Source of the DNA: Algiphilus sp.
GTDB lineage: Bacteria > Pseudomonadota > Gammaproteobacteria > Nevskiales > Nevskiaceae
NCBI RefSeq assembly: GCF_023145115.1
Contig: NZ_JAGLEJ010000010.1
Coordinates: forward strand, 62,001 to 126,000
DNA: 64,000 nt
Reading direction: 5' to 3'
In this document: positions 16,936 through 26,373 of the stretch, piece by piece
Numbering within the stretch: the first letter of the stretch is position 1
Layout of the letters: every line of letters begins with the position of its first letter
Position numbers and translations under genes: made by a program
The notes under the pieces: model-generated
Told to the model about the DNA's origin: nothing
Seen by the model: only the letters and a program-made list of their open reading frames with translations
The model's database searches: none

Positions 16936-18117
16936 CTACGACACCTGCGCGTCGCGCGTGTCCAGCGCCCGCTCCACCAGCATCCGGCGCAGCGGCGTCA
17001 GCCGATTGACCATGGCCATGCCGGCCTCGCGCAGCTCGGCGAAGTCGGGCCCGGCCGGCCCGAACAGCCGATGCAGGCCATCGGTGATCATGATCATGTC
17101 GGCGGTGGCCGTGCGCCGGCGACGGCTGTAGCCGCGCAGCGCGCGCGCGAGCTCGCCCGGATGCCGCGACAGCGCAGCGGCCAGTTCCCCGGCATCGGCG
17201 AGACCGAGATTGAGTCCCTGCCCGGCCAGCGGATGGATCACGTGCGCGGCATCGCCGAGCAGCGCCAGCCGGGGCGCCCAGTAGCGCTCGGCATGGGCCG
17301 CACCGAGCGGAAAATCCGCACGCCGGCTCAGCACGCGCACGCCACCGAGATGCTGCTGCAGCGCCGCGGCCAGCACCTCGCCGAAGGCGCCGTCGTCCAG
17401 CCCCATCAGGTGATCGGCGGTGGCGTCGTCCGCCGACCACACGATCGAGGCGCGCTCGGCGTCGAGCGGCAGCAGCGCCAGCACGCCGTCGGGCAGGAAG
17501 CGCTGCCAGGCCGTCGCCTGCAGGCCGGCGTCGCACGCGATGTTGGCGACGATGCCGCGCTGCTCGTACTGCCACGCATTCACGGGGATGCCGGCGGCCT
17601 CGCGCAGCGCCGAGTGCGCCCCGTCGGCCGCCACCACCAGATCGGCGGTGACCAGATCGCCGTCGGAGCAGTCGATGTCGACACGTTCGGGCAGCGTCTC
17701 GGTGGTCCGCGCATCGACCGCCATGACCGTCAGCGCACTGTCGGCCCGCGTGCGCAGTGCACGCAGCAGCGCGCCGTGGCCGACGATCCGGCCGAGCGCC
17801 GCGGCGCCGAGGGGCGCTTCGGCCATGCTGAAGTGCAGCCCGTCGCGCAGTGCGCCGCCCCAGACCCGCATGTCGGTATAGGGACATGCGCCCAGCCCGC
17901 CGACATCGATCCCGAGCCGCTCGAGCATCGCGATGGACGCAGGCGACAGCGCGTAGTAGCGGATCTCGTCGGCATCGTCGGCGGGCAGCGGCGCGCTGCC
18001 GGCCAGCAGGCGCACGCGGTGACCGGCAGCGGCCAGCCGGAGCGCGCACGCGGTACCCGCGATGCCGCCACCCACCACGCAGATGGCGCGTCCCTGTGCG
18101 CGCGCCTCGCGGCTCAT
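16936..18117 (-). CDS. UbiH/UbiI-family FAD-dependent hydroxylase (second ubiquinone hydroxylase)
   Basis: 393 residues; ATG overlaps the ubiH stop (ATGA). FAD motifs: VVGGGIAGTACALRLAAAGH at the N-terminus, a DG motif (VVAADGAHSALREAAG) and the GD motif LALLGDAAHVIHPLAGQG. This is the UbiH/COQ6 flavin monooxygenase family that hydroxylates ubiquinone precursors at the membrane. By order (ygfB-pepP-ubiH-this gene) it matches UbiI (VisC) of E. coli, the C5 hydroxylase. Its sequence is diverged enough that the regiospecificity is inference. Confidence 0.87.
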   Translation of the reverse strand: MSREARAQGRAICVVGGGIAGTACALRLAAAGHRVRLLAGSAPLPADDADEIRYYALSPASIAMLERLGIDVGGLGACPYTDMRVWGGALRDGLHFSMAEAPLGAAALGRIVGHGALLRALRTRADSALTVMAVDARTTETLPERVDIDCSDGDLVTADLVVAADGAHSALREAAGIPVNAWQYEQRGIVANIACDAGLQATAWQRFLPDGVLALLPLDAERASIVWSADDATADHLMGLDDGAFGEVLAAALQQHLGGVRVLSRRADFPLGAAHAERYWAPRLALLGDAAHVIHPLAGQGLNLGLADAGELAAALSRHPGELARALRGYSRRRRTATADMIMITDGLHRLFGPAGPDFAELREAGMAMVNRLTPLRRMLVERALDTRDAQVS

Positions 18118-19301
18118 GCCGCCACCGCCCGCAGTCGCGCCAGCGCCGGGAGGCCGAGGTTCTGCAGCATGACCTCGCGATGGGCCGCCGGCGTGGCGGC
18201 CAGCCCGGTCAGCCCCAGATGCCGCAGCCCGGCAAGGCCGGGCGCGCGACTCGCGAACAGACGCACCAGACGGTCGGTGAAGGCGCTCACGGCCCGGCGG
18301 TCGTCCGCGCGCAGCGCCGCATAGCGCGCCAGCGCCGGCTCGCTGCCCGGGTCGGCATGCGCGCCGGCCACCGCCGCGGCGGCCGCGCAGTCGCGCAGGC
18401 CCAGATTGAATCCCTGCGCCGCCACCGGATGCAGGGTCTGCGCGGCGTTGCCGGCGAAGAGAAGGCGCGGCGCCGTCACGCGCGTGGCCACCACCTGCCG
18501 CAGCGGCCAGCACATGCGCCTGCCGCCTGCGCCGAAGGCGCCCAGGCGCGCTCCGAACGCCTCGTGCAGCCGTGCCGCGAAGGCGTCGTCGTCGAGCGCC
18601 GCCAGCGCCCCGGTGTCGGCGGGCGGCTGCGACCACACCACCGTGCAGCGGCCGGGCGCGCGCGGCAGCACGGCCAGCGGGCCGCTGGGCGTGAAGCGTT
18701 CCCAGGCACAGCCATCGTGGTCGCGCGCGATCGCGATGGTGCTCACCAGCGCGGTCTGACCGTAGTCGCGGCTCTCCACGGTGATGCCGGCCCGGGCGCG
18801 CAGCGGCGAATCGGTGCCGTCGCAGGCCATCACCAGGCGCGCATCGATGGTGCTGCCGTCGTCCAGTCGAAGCTGTGCCTGGTCGTCGCCGATCTGCATG
18901 CCGGTGACGGCACGTCCCTCGAGCAGACGCACGCCGGCATCCGGCAGCGCCGCCAGGAGTGCGCCGTGAATCGCGCGCAGCGGAGTGTTGCAACCCAGTG
19001 CGTCGAGTCCGGCGTCGGCTGCCGTGAAGCGCACGCTGCCCGGCCGCCCCGCCTCGCAGATGACGGTGCTCCGGATGGGCGCGGCCTCGCCGGCGATGCC
19101 GTCCCAGACGCCGAGCTCGCGCAGGATCTCGATGCTGGCCGCGTTGAGCCCGATGCAGCGCTCGTCCCAGGCCGGCGCCGGCGCTTCCGCCCGGTTCGGC
19201 TCGACCAGCGCCACGGAACGACCGGCGCGTGCCATCGCGAGCGCGGCGGAGGCGCCCACCAGCCCGCCGCCGACCACCGCGACGTCGATGCGCTCGCTCA
19301 T
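18114..19301 (-). CDS. ubiH: 2-octaprenyl-6-methoxyphenol hydroxylase
   Basis: 395 residues. Flavin hydroxylase of ubiquinone synthesis. It has the FAD fold VAVVGGGLVGASAALAMARAG, the DG motif (VMACDGTDSPLRARAG) and a late motif LLFAGNAAQTLHPVAAQG, in which the usual GD is GN. It overlaps pepP upstream and the second hydroxylase downstream by four bases each, so the three are translationally coupled. Assignment rests on family and operon order. Confidence 0.88.
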   Translation of the reverse strand: MSERIDVAVVGGGLVGASAALAMARAGRSVALVEPNRAEAPAPAWDERCIGLNAASIEILRELGVWDGIAGEAAPIRSTVICEAGRPGSVRFTAADAGLDALGCNTPLRAIHGALLAALPDAGVRLLEGRAVTGMQIGDDQAQLRLDDGSTIDARLVMACDGTDSPLRARAGITVESRDYGQTALVSTIAIARDHDGCAWERFTPSGPLAVLPRAPGRCTVVWSQPPADTGALAALDDDAFAARLHEAFGARLGAFGAGGRRMCWPLRQVVATRVTAPRLLFAGNAAQTLHPVAAQGFNLGLRDCAAAAAVAGAHADPGSEPALARYAALRADDRRAVSAFTDRLVRLFASRAPGLAGLRHLGLTGLAATPAAHREVMLQNLGLPALARLRAVAA

Positions 19302-20650
19302 CCGCGCGCCGACGCGATCAGTGCCTCGACGGCCTCGCGCGTCTTGGGCACGTCCCCGGTGAGCACGTCGGGCTCGCCGTCGGTGACCAGCACGTCGTCC
19401 TCGATGCGGATGCCGATGCCGCGCCAGCGGGCGTCGACGCGCTCGTCGTCGGGCGGAACATAGAGCCCCGGCTCGACGGTGGTGACCATGCCGGCCGCGA
19501 AGGGCCGCGAATCACCGTCGACGCGGTAGCGGCCGACATCGTGGACATCCATGCCCAGCCAGTGGCCGGTACCGTGCATGAAGTAGCGGCGCTGTTCGCC
19601 CTGCTCGATGAGGCCGTCGACATCGCCGGACAGCCAGCCCAGATCGACCATGCCCTGCGTCAGCACGCGCGTGGCGGCTTCGTGCATGTCCGCGACCGGT
19701 GTTCCCGCGCGCACGGTATCGATGGCCGCCTGCTGCGCAGCCAGCACGATGTCGTAGACCGCCGCCTGCTCGGCGCCGTAACGCCCGCCGGCGGGGAAGG
19801 TGCGCGTGATGTCGGCGGTATAGCCATGGTACTCGCCGCCGGCGTCGATCAGCACCAGATCGTCGGTGCCGACCTCCGCGCGATTCTCGACGTAGTGCAG
19901 CACGCAGGCGTTGGCGCCGGCCGCCACGATGCTGCCGTAGCCGGGCTCCATGTCATGGCGCGCGAGCACGGCGTGGATCTCGGCGGCGAGCTGCCATTCC
20001 TGCACGCCCGGCGCCACCGCGCGCATGGCGGCGATATGGGCCGCCGCCGATACGCGCGCCGCGAAGCGCATGTGGGCAACCTCGGCCGCGCTCTTGATCA
20101 GGCGCAGCTCGTGCAGGCTGGCGTCGAGCCCCAGCAGGGCCTCGGGCGCGGCCGGGCCCCGGCGCGACATCTCGCGCATGCGCTGCACGCAGGCCGTGAT
20201 GCGCGCGTCCAGCTCCGGACGGTCGCCGAGCTGCACGTGCACGTTGCGACGCCCGGCGAGCAGCCCGGGAAGCTGCGCGTCGAAGGCGTCGAGGGTATGC
20301 GCCTCGTCGGCGCCGAAATGCTCGCGCGCCCCCTCGGTGCCGTGGCGACGGCCGTCCCAGATCTCGCGCTCGGGATCGCGCGGACGCACGAAGAGCACCA
20401 GCTCGCCGGCCTCGCGGCCGGGCAGGAAGACGGCGATGGCATCCGGCTCCGGGAAGCCGGTGAGATACCAGAAGTCGCTGTCCTGCCGGAACGGGAAGTG
20501 CACGTCGCGATTGCGCGGCTGCTCGCGGTTGGCGGGCACGATGACCGCACCCTCGGTGCCGACGATGTCCGCCAGCGCGCGGCGACGTGCGGCGAAGACG
20601 GCACGGTCGAGCGCGGCGGGGGGAGCGAAGAGGCGTTCGGGCGCGTTCAT
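19298..20650 (-). CDS. pepP: Xaa-Pro aminopeptidase P (pita-bread metallopeptidase)
   Basis: 450 residues from MNAPERLFAPP. M24 dinuclear Mn peptidase that removes an N-terminal residue before proline. Metal and catalytic sites visible: VLIDAGGEYHGYTADITRTFP (two Asp), GTGHWLGMDVHDVG (His), VTTVEPGLY (Glu) and GIGIRIEDDVLV (Glu). The N-terminal domain has DSDFWYLTGFPEPDA, typical of PepP. It is second in the ygfB-pepP-ubiH-ubiI-like operon. Confidence 0.95.
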   Translation of the reverse strand: MNAPERLFAPPAALDRAVFAARRRALADIVGTEGAVIVPANREQPRNRDVHFPFRQDSDFWYLTGFPEPDAIAVFLPGREAGELVLFVRPRDPEREIWDGRRHGTEGAREHFGADEAHTLDAFDAQLPGLLAGRRNVHVQLGDRPELDARITACVQRMREMSRRGPAAPEALLGLDASLHELRLIKSAAEVAHMRFAARVSAAAHIAAMRAVAPGVQEWQLAAEIHAVLARHDMEPGYGSIVAAGANACVLHYVENRAEVGTDDLVLIDAGGEYHGYTADITRTFPAGGRYGAEQAAVYDIVLAAQQAAIDTVRAGTPVADMHEAATRVLTQGMVDLGWLSGDVDGLIEQGEQRRYFMHGTGHWLGMDVHDVGRYRVDGDSRPFAAGMVTTVEPGLYVPPDDERVDARWRGIGIRIEDDVLVTDGEPDVLTGDVPKTREAVEALIASARG

Positions 20651-20661
20651 CGCAGGCACCC

Positions 20662-21225
20662 TCAGTGCATCGGCGCGCCAGGCTCGCCCGGCGCACCACG
20701 ACACTCGAGATGGATGAGCTGGACCACCACGCGCAGATACTCGACCAGCTCGGCGTAGGCGCCTTCCTCGGTCTCGATGTCGTCGCCGCCCTCGATGGTC
20801 GCGCGCGTGAACTGGGTGATGTCGCTGACCGCCTCGCGCACCTCCTCGGAGGCGCCGTCGAGATCGAGCTTGCCGGTGCTGGCCAGCCCGTAGATGAAGC
20901 CGTCGCACCAGGCGGCGAGCGCGCGCGTGCGCTGCTCCAGCGTGACGCCCTCGTCCGGCGGCAGGATCAGGGTCAGCCCGCTGCCGCCGCTGAGCTCGTC
21001 GGCGACCTCGCCGCGCAGGCTGCGCAGGGTGGCCTCGGCCGCGGGGCCGCTGTCGGCGTCGACCGGGCCACGCTCCTCGGCGAGCAGTGCCAGCGGGTCG
21101 ATGTCGTCGGCGCCGCGCATGCACAGCGCGCCGCACAGCGCACCGTGGAACTGCGCCGGATCGGCGGTCAGCCCCGCGCTCTTCAGCGCGGCGGAGAGGT
21201 TGTCGTAGCCCACTTTGAGCGCCAT
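20662..21225 (-). CDS. ygfB: YgfB/UPF0149 family protein
   Basis: 187 residues from MALKVGYDNLSAAL; an ATG farther upstream lies in unconserved sequence. UPF0149 features: FHGALCGALC, LAAWCDGFIYGL and FTRATIEGG. The family is a small helical protein encoded before pepP in gammaproteobacteria; in Pseudomonas YgfB affects antibiotic-response gene expression. Eleven bases separate it from pepP. The operon promoter must lie in the 239-base divergent gap, where I could not fix a clear -10/-35 pair. Confidence 0.9.
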   Translation of the reverse strand: MALKVGYDNLSAALKSAGLTADPAQFHGALCGALCMRGADDIDPLALLAEERGPVDADSGPAAEATLRSLRGEVADELSGGSGLTLILPPDEGVTLEQRTRALAAWCDGFIYGLASTGKLDLDGASEEVREAVSDITQFTRATIEGGDDIETEEGAYAELVEYLRVVVQLIHLECRGAPGEPGAPMH

Positions 21226-21464
21226 ACGGAACCGGTTTCGGGAAGCAGGGCCCGACCGTGGCCGGGCATCCCCCAGTATACGTTCCGTGCCGACGCGACC
21301 GGGCCCCGTCGCCGCGCCGCCCGGCCGGGCGCCGGGCATCGCGTCGTGGACGGCATCGCGACACCGGCTGCACGCCGGCTTCACACAGCGGCAATCCCGC
21401 CGCCACCGGATCGCAAAGGTCGCGCCATAGAGTCGCCGCGCACTGAACGAACGGGGGCGCGCAG

Positions 21465-22304
21465 GTGGCGAATCCGAAACAGCGGGTGATGCGGGCGGCG
21501 GGGGTCGTGCTGCTGGTCGCGGGCGGCGCGGCCGTCCAGGCGAGCGAACCGCCGACGCTGCAGGGCGAGGAAGTGCGCCGATTCGAGGCCGCCGAGGCGC
21601 GCCAGGGCGTGGCGGTGGACGCGGATCACTTCTACGTCATCGACAACGCCGCCATCGGCAAGTACGACAAGACCACCGGCGAGCGCGTGAATGGCTGGCG
21701 CGGCGCGGACGACGGCGCCATCACGCATCTCAACAGTTGCACCGTGCAGGCGGCGCAGCTGGTGTGCGCGCACTCGAACTATCCGGGCGTGCCGATGACC
21801 AGCTCGGTGGAGCGCTTCGACACCGCCACCATGAGGCACGCCGGCAGCTGGAGCCTGGGCATCCGCGACGGCTCGCTGACCTGGGCCGACCGCTTCGACG
21901 GCGCCTGGTGGCTCACCTTTGCCAACTACGGCGGCGACCGCGGTCACCCGCTGCACGACTGGCGGTGGACCCGCCTCGAACGCTTCGACGAGGCGCACCA
22001 CTCCACTGCCGGCTGGGTGTTCCCGGCATCGGTGCTGGAACGCTTCGCCCCCATGTCCAGCTCGGGGGGCACCTGGGGCGCGGACGGCCTGCTCTACGTC
22101 TCCGGCCACGATCACCGCGAGCTCTACGTGCTCACGCTGCCCGATGCCGGTTCGGTGCTGGAGCACATCGCGACCATTGCGATACCGACCGCGGGCCAGG
22201 CCTTCGATCTCGATCCGGACGAGGCCCGGCTTCTCTATTCCATCAACCGCGGCACGCGCGAGGTCGTCGTCACGCGCCTGCCGCCGGTACGCACCGGGCA
22301 CTGA
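21465..22304 (+). CDS. Secreted propeller-like protein of unknown function
   Basis: 279 residues from GTG; an in-frame ATG 24 bases in (MRAAGVVLL) is also possible. It has a signal peptide ending near AAVQAS. The mature part repeats short motifs of the beta-propeller kind (GVAVDADHFYVIDNAAIGKYDK; GADGLLYVSGHDHRELYVL; AFDLDPDEARLLYSINRGTREV). No family name is recognised. It lies 52 bases before a TonB receptor and a PhoD phosphatase on the same strand, suggesting a helper role in the same uptake or ester-degrading locus. Confidence 0.65.
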   Translation: MANPKQRVMRAAGVVLLVAGGAAVQASEPPTLQGEEVRRFEAAEARQGVAVDADHFYVIDNAAIGKYDKTTGERVNGWRGADDGAITHLNSCTVQAAQLVCAHSNYPGVPMTSSVERFDTATMRHAGSWSLGIRDGSLTWADRFDGAWWLTFANYGGDRGHPLHDWRWTRLERFDEAHHSTAGWVFPASVLERFAPMSSSGGTWGADGLLYVSGHDHRELYVLTLPDAGSVLEHIATIAIPTAGQAFDLDPDEARLLYSINRGTREVVVTRLPPVRTGH

Positions 22305-22356
22305 CCCGCGCGCCGGTCCGGTGCCACGCATTCCATCGACAGCAGGGAGCAACACC

Positions 22357-24942
22357 ATGAACAACCACGACTTGCACCGCCGACTGCACATTGCGGGCCT
22401 CGCCGCGCTGACCGTGGCGGGCGGCCTTGCCGCCGCCGCTCCGGTCGCCGCGCAGGAAAGCGCCGACCCCGAGGTCGAAGTGGTGACGGTCACCGGACAG
22501 CGCCTGGCGCAGAAGCGCGCGCTGGAGCGCAAGCGGCTGTCCGATGCCATTCTCGACGCGGTGTCGTCCGACGAGATCGGCCGCCTGCCCAACCGCAACT
22601 CGGCCGAGGCCATCGAGTCTCTGCCGGGCGTGTCGCTGAGCTACGACCAGGGCGAGGGCCGCTTCGTCAGCATCCGCGGCGCCAGCCCCAACCTCAACAA
22701 CGTCACCATCAACGGCATCACCGCCGGCACGCCCGAGGGCGACGGCCGCACGGTGCCGCTGGACGTCATCGGGGGCGAGCTGCTGTCATCGATCGAGGTC
22801 ATCAAGGCAGTGACTCCGGACATGGACGCACAGTCGGTCGGCGGCACCGTCAACGTCATCCCGCCCAGCCCCTTCGACTACGACGGCGCCTTCGCCGCCG
22901 GCTCGGCGCGCGTCGGCTACGAGGAGAAGGGCGGCAACACCCCGTACGCGGCCAACATCACGGCCGGCAACCGCTTCGGTGCCAACGACGAGTGGGGCTA
23001 CCTGATCGGCGGCAGCTACTCGCTGCGCGACTTCGAGTCCAACGGCATCTTCCCGGATGACTGGATCATCAACGACGCCGGCGGCGCCCAGCCGGAAGGC
23101 TTCAAGCACAACCTCTACGAGATCGAGCGCACCCGCATCGGCTTCACCGGCGCGCTGGAGTACCAGCCCGACGTCGACCAGCACTACTTCCTGCGCGCGC
23201 TCTACAGCGACTTCCAGGAGGACGAGTACCGCCAGCGCATCGAGTACGGCAACCTGGCCGAGGGCGCGGTCTTCGACGCGCCGCAGCGCGGAGCGACCTC
23301 GAACGCGGAAGGCGAGTCGGAGCTGCGCTACGAGGAGAAGGACAAGCTCTTCCTCAACGTATCGGCGGGCGGCGAGAACCGTATCGATCTGTGGACCATC
23401 GAGCACAGCCTGACCTACATCAACACCGAGACCGAGGAGCCCAACGAGAACTGGGAGTTCCGCGGCGACGGGCTCGACGTGAGCTTCGACACCGAACCCT
23501 TCCTGCTCGACGTCGTGCCGGGAGACAACGCCGCCGACCCGGACAGCTACGCCTTCGCGCGCTACCGCGAGCAGCTCGACCTGATCGAGGAGGACAGCTG
23601 GGTGGCGGCCCTCGACTTCCGGCGCGACGACCTCTTCGGCGCGCTGCCCGGCTTCCTGAAGTTCGGCGCCAAGTTCCGCACCACCGACAAGAAGCAGGAC
23701 ATCGAGACCCCGCGCTGGGAGGGCAACGAGGACTCGCCCTTCACGCTGGCCAGTGCCGATGTCACCGGCACCACCATCCGGAACAACGTCGACGGCAAGA
23801 CCTATCCGCTGGGTCCGATCATGGACATGGGCCGCATCCGCGAATTCACGGCCGCCAACATCGACGACCCCGCCTTCTTCGTCTTCGACGAGGGCGCGAC
23901 GCTGGAGGACGCGGTGCTGGCCGACTACGACCTCACCGAGGAAGTGCTGGCGGGCTACGTCATGGCCAGCGTCGACATCGACCGCTTCACGGTCCTCGGC
24001 GGCGTGCGCGTCGAGCGCACCGAGACCGACGCCGACGGCTTCGAGCTCACCAACGGCACGGAAGTGTCGTCGGTCTCGAACTCGGGCAGCTACACCAATG
24101 TGCTGCCGGGCCTGCACCTGCACTACCGCGCCTCGGATGACGTGCTGCTGCGCGCGGCCTGGACCAACACCATCGGCCGGCCGTCCTACGGGCAGATCTC
24201 GCCGACGCGCGAGTTCGAGATCGAGGAGCCGTCACCCGGCGTCTTCGAGGGCGGGCTCTCCGAGGGCAATCCTGACCTCGATCCCTTCGAGTCGATGAAT
24301 CTCGACCTGTCGGCCGAGTACTACTTCTCGGAGTTCGGCATCGTCTCGGCGGCGGTGTTCTACAAGGACATCGAGAACCCGATCTTCGGCGACAGCGTGA
24401 CGCTCGAGAACATCACCTTCGAGGGTCAGGACTTCCGCGAGCTGGAGATCAGCCGCCCGGCCAACGCCGACAGCGGCGAGATCCTGGGCATCGAGTTCGC
24501 GTACCAGCAGGAGTTCACCTTCCTGCCGGCGCCCTTCGACGGCCTCGGCTTCAGCGGCTCGCTCACGCTGGTGGACTCCGAGCTCAACGTGCCGGGTCGC
24601 GAGGACGAGGATCTGCCCTTCCTGGGTCAGGCCGACACGCTGTACAGCATCGCGCTGTCCTACCAGAAGGGCCGCTTCGACGCGGTGCTGGCCTACGACT
24701 TCGCCAGCTCCTACCTCGACGGCCTCGAGGGCGAGCCCACCAGGGATATCTTCTACAACGACTTCGGGCGCCTGGATGCGCGCGTGAGCTACCAGCTCAA
24801 CGACAATCTGGGCCTCTTCGCGGAGTTCGAGAACCTCAACGACGAGCCGGGCCACGAGTACCAGGGCGGCAACACCGACTGGGTGACCGGCTACGAGCTC
24901 TACGACTACACCGCCTACATCGGCATCACGGGCCGCTGGTAG
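22357..24942 (+). CDS. TonB-dependent outer-membrane receptor (Xanthomonas-Caulobacter type)
   Basis: 861 residues from an ATG behind CAGGGAGC. Signal peptide to about residue 33 (APVAAQ). The plug domain has LPNRNSAEAIESLPGVSL, RFVSIRGASPNLNNVTING and SVGGTVNV, matching the receptor subgroup common in Xanthomonas and Caulobacter. The barrel follows, ending in DYTAYIGITGRW, with a terminal aromatic. It imports a substrate using TonB energy. The PhoD phosphatase gene starts six bases downstream, which hints at phosphate esters or phosphorylated compounds, but the ligand cannot be read. Confidence 0.93.
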   Translation: MNNHDLHRRLHIAGLAALTVAGGLAAAAPVAAQESADPEVEVVTVTGQRLAQKRALERKRLSDAILDAVSSDEIGRLPNRNSAEAIESLPGVSLSYDQGEGRFVSIRGASPNLNNVTINGITAGTPEGDGRTVPLDVIGGELLSSIEVIKAVTPDMDAQSVGGTVNVIPPSPFDYDGAFAAGSARVGYEEKGGNTPYAANITAGNRFGANDEWGYLIGGSYSLRDFESNGIFPDDWIINDAGGAQPEGFKHNLYEIERTRIGFTGALEYQPDVDQHYFLRALYSDFQEDEYRQRIEYGNLAEGAVFDAPQRGATSNAEGESELRYEEKDKLFLNVSAGGENRIDLWTIEHSLTYINTETEEPNENWEFRGDGLDVSFDTEPFLLDVVPGDNAADPDSYAFARYREQLDLIEEDSWVAALDFRRDDLFGALPGFLKFGAKFRTTDKKQDIETPRWEGNEDSPFTLASADVTGTTIRNNVDGKTYPLGPIMDMGRIREFTAANIDDPAFFVFDEGATLEDAVLADYDLTEEVLAGYVMASVDIDRFTVLGGVRVERTETDADGFELTNGTEVSSVSNSGSYTNVLPGLHLHYRASDDVLLRAAWTNTIGRPSYGQISPTREFEIEEPSPGVFEGGLSEGNPDLDPFESMNLDLSAEYYFSEFGIVSAAVFYKDIENPIFGDSVTLENITFEGQDFRELEISRPANADSGEILGIEFAYQQEFTFLPAPFDGLGFSGSLTLVDSELNVPGREDEDLPFLGQADTLYSIALSYQKGRFDAVLAYDFASSYLDGLEGEPTRDIFYNDFGRLDARVSYQLNDNLGLFAEFENLNDEPGHEYQGGNTDWVTGYELYDYTAYIGITGRW

Positions 24943-24948
24943 CCCGCC

Positions 24949-26331
24949 GTGGCAATCGCCAAACGCCGACTGCTGAAGGGCATGGCGGGTATCGCGTCGC
25001 TCGGCGCGATGCCCGCCCCGCTGCTCGCGCGCAGCGAAGCCGGCTACCCGCGGCTCATGCAGGGCCCGATGCTGGGCGCCGTGTCGGAGCGCGACGCGCT
25101 GGTCTGGGCGCGCGCCAGCGGGCGCTTCGAGATCGCGCTGGTGCTGGCCGAGGACCCCGGATTCGCCAATGCGCGCACGGTGGCCACCGCCGCGGCCACG
25201 CCGGAGAACGACTACGTCGTGCAGCTGCGCGCCAGCGGCCTGGCGCCGGGGCGCCGCTACTACTACCGGGTGCGGGTCGACGGCCGTCCGGGGCGCTATC
25301 ACGACGGCCTGCCGCCCTTCTCGCTGACCACCGCACCTGCCGGGCCGGCGCGTTTCCGTGTCGCCTTCGGCTCCTGCGCGCGCTTCCAGGAGTACCCCGA
25401 CCAGCCCATCTGGGGCGCGCTCGGCGACTGGCGGCCGGACCTCTTCTTCTGGCTCGGCGACAACATCTACGCCGACAGCCTCGAGCCGCGCATCATCGCC
25501 GAGTGCTACCGCCAGCAACGCAGCGTCGCGGCCTTCCAGTCCTTCGGCCGGCACGTGCCGCAGCTGGCGACCTGGGACGATCACGATTACGGCCTCAACA
25601 ACCATGACCGCGAGCTGGCCATCAAGGACGACAGCCTCGCCATCTTCCGGCGCTACTGGGCGAACCCCGGCGCCGGTACCGCCGACACGCCGGGCGTGTT
25701 CTTCGCCTATCGCTACGGCGGGGTCGACTTCTTCTTCCTCGACAACCGCTACCACCGCAGCCCCAACGCCGATCCCGACTGGCCCGCCAAGACCCAGCTG
25801 GGCGCGGCGCAGAAGGCCTGGCTGAAGGCCGGCCTCGAAGCCAGCGACGCCCCCTTCAAGATCGTCATGGCGGGCGGCGAATGGACCCGCGGCAAGGGCG
25901 AGCACGGCGATTCCTGGGCCGGCTACCTGCACGAGCGCGACGAGCTGCTCGACTTCATCCGCGACCGCCGCATCGGCGGGGTCGTGCTGCTGTCCGGCAA
26001 CGTGCACCGCGCCGAGCTCAACGTCATTCCGCGCGCCGATGCCGGCGGCTACGACGTCTACGATCTGTGCAGCTCGCCGCTGGCGCAGGACGGCAGCATC
26101 CCCGACCCGCGCGAAGCGCCCGAGCAGCGCGTCCGCGTGCCCTATTCGGGCGGCCCCAACGCCGGCATGATCGACTTCGACATGCGCGGCGAGCGACCCA
26201 GCCTGCGCTTCAATGTCATCGACGCGCGCGGCCGTGCGGTGTGGGAGCCCTTCGTCCTGCATGCCGACGAGCTGGCCAACGGTCGCCGCAGCTGGCCGGA
26301 CAAGACCGACGCCGACCTGCTGCCCGCCTGA
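24949..26331 (+). CDS. PhoD-like alkaline phosphatase/phosphodiesterase
   Basis: 460 residues, GTG start six bases after the receptor stop. The N-terminus KRRLLKGMAGIASLGAMPA is Tat-like, as expected for PhoD. An Ig-like N-domain (LVWARASGRFEIALVL, LRASGLAPGRRYYYRVRV) precedes the metallophosphatase domain: VAFGSCARF, WLGDNIYADS, TWDDHDYGLNNHD, FFFLDNRYHR and LSGNVHRAEL. These include the expected metal-binding Asp/His residues. The enzyme would hydrolyse phosphomonoesters or diesters outside the cytoplasm and is likely coupled to the upstream receptor. Confidence 0.92.
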   Translation: MAIAKRRLLKGMAGIASLGAMPAPLLARSEAGYPRLMQGPMLGAVSERDALVWARASGRFEIALVLAEDPGFANARTVATAAATPENDYVVQLRASGLAPGRRYYYRVRVDGRPGRYHDGLPPFSLTTAPAGPARFRVAFGSCARFQEYPDQPIWGALGDWRPDLFFWLGDNIYADSLEPRIIAECYRQQRSVAAFQSFGRHVPQLATWDDHDYGLNNHDRELAIKDDSLAIFRRYWANPGAGTADTPGVFFAYRYGGVDFFFLDNRYHRSPNADPDWPAKTQLGAAQKAWLKAGLEASDAPFKIVMAGGEWTRGKGEHGDSWAGYLHERDELLDFIRDRRIGGVVLLSGNVHRAELNVIPRADAGGYDVYDLCSSPLAQDGSIPDPREAPEQRVRVPYSGGPNAGMIDFDMRGERPSLRFNVIDARGRAVWEPFVLHADELANGRRSWPDKTDADLLPA

Positions 26332-26373
26332 CCACACGCTGCAGACGCGGCGCGCTTCCGCGAAGATAGGCGG

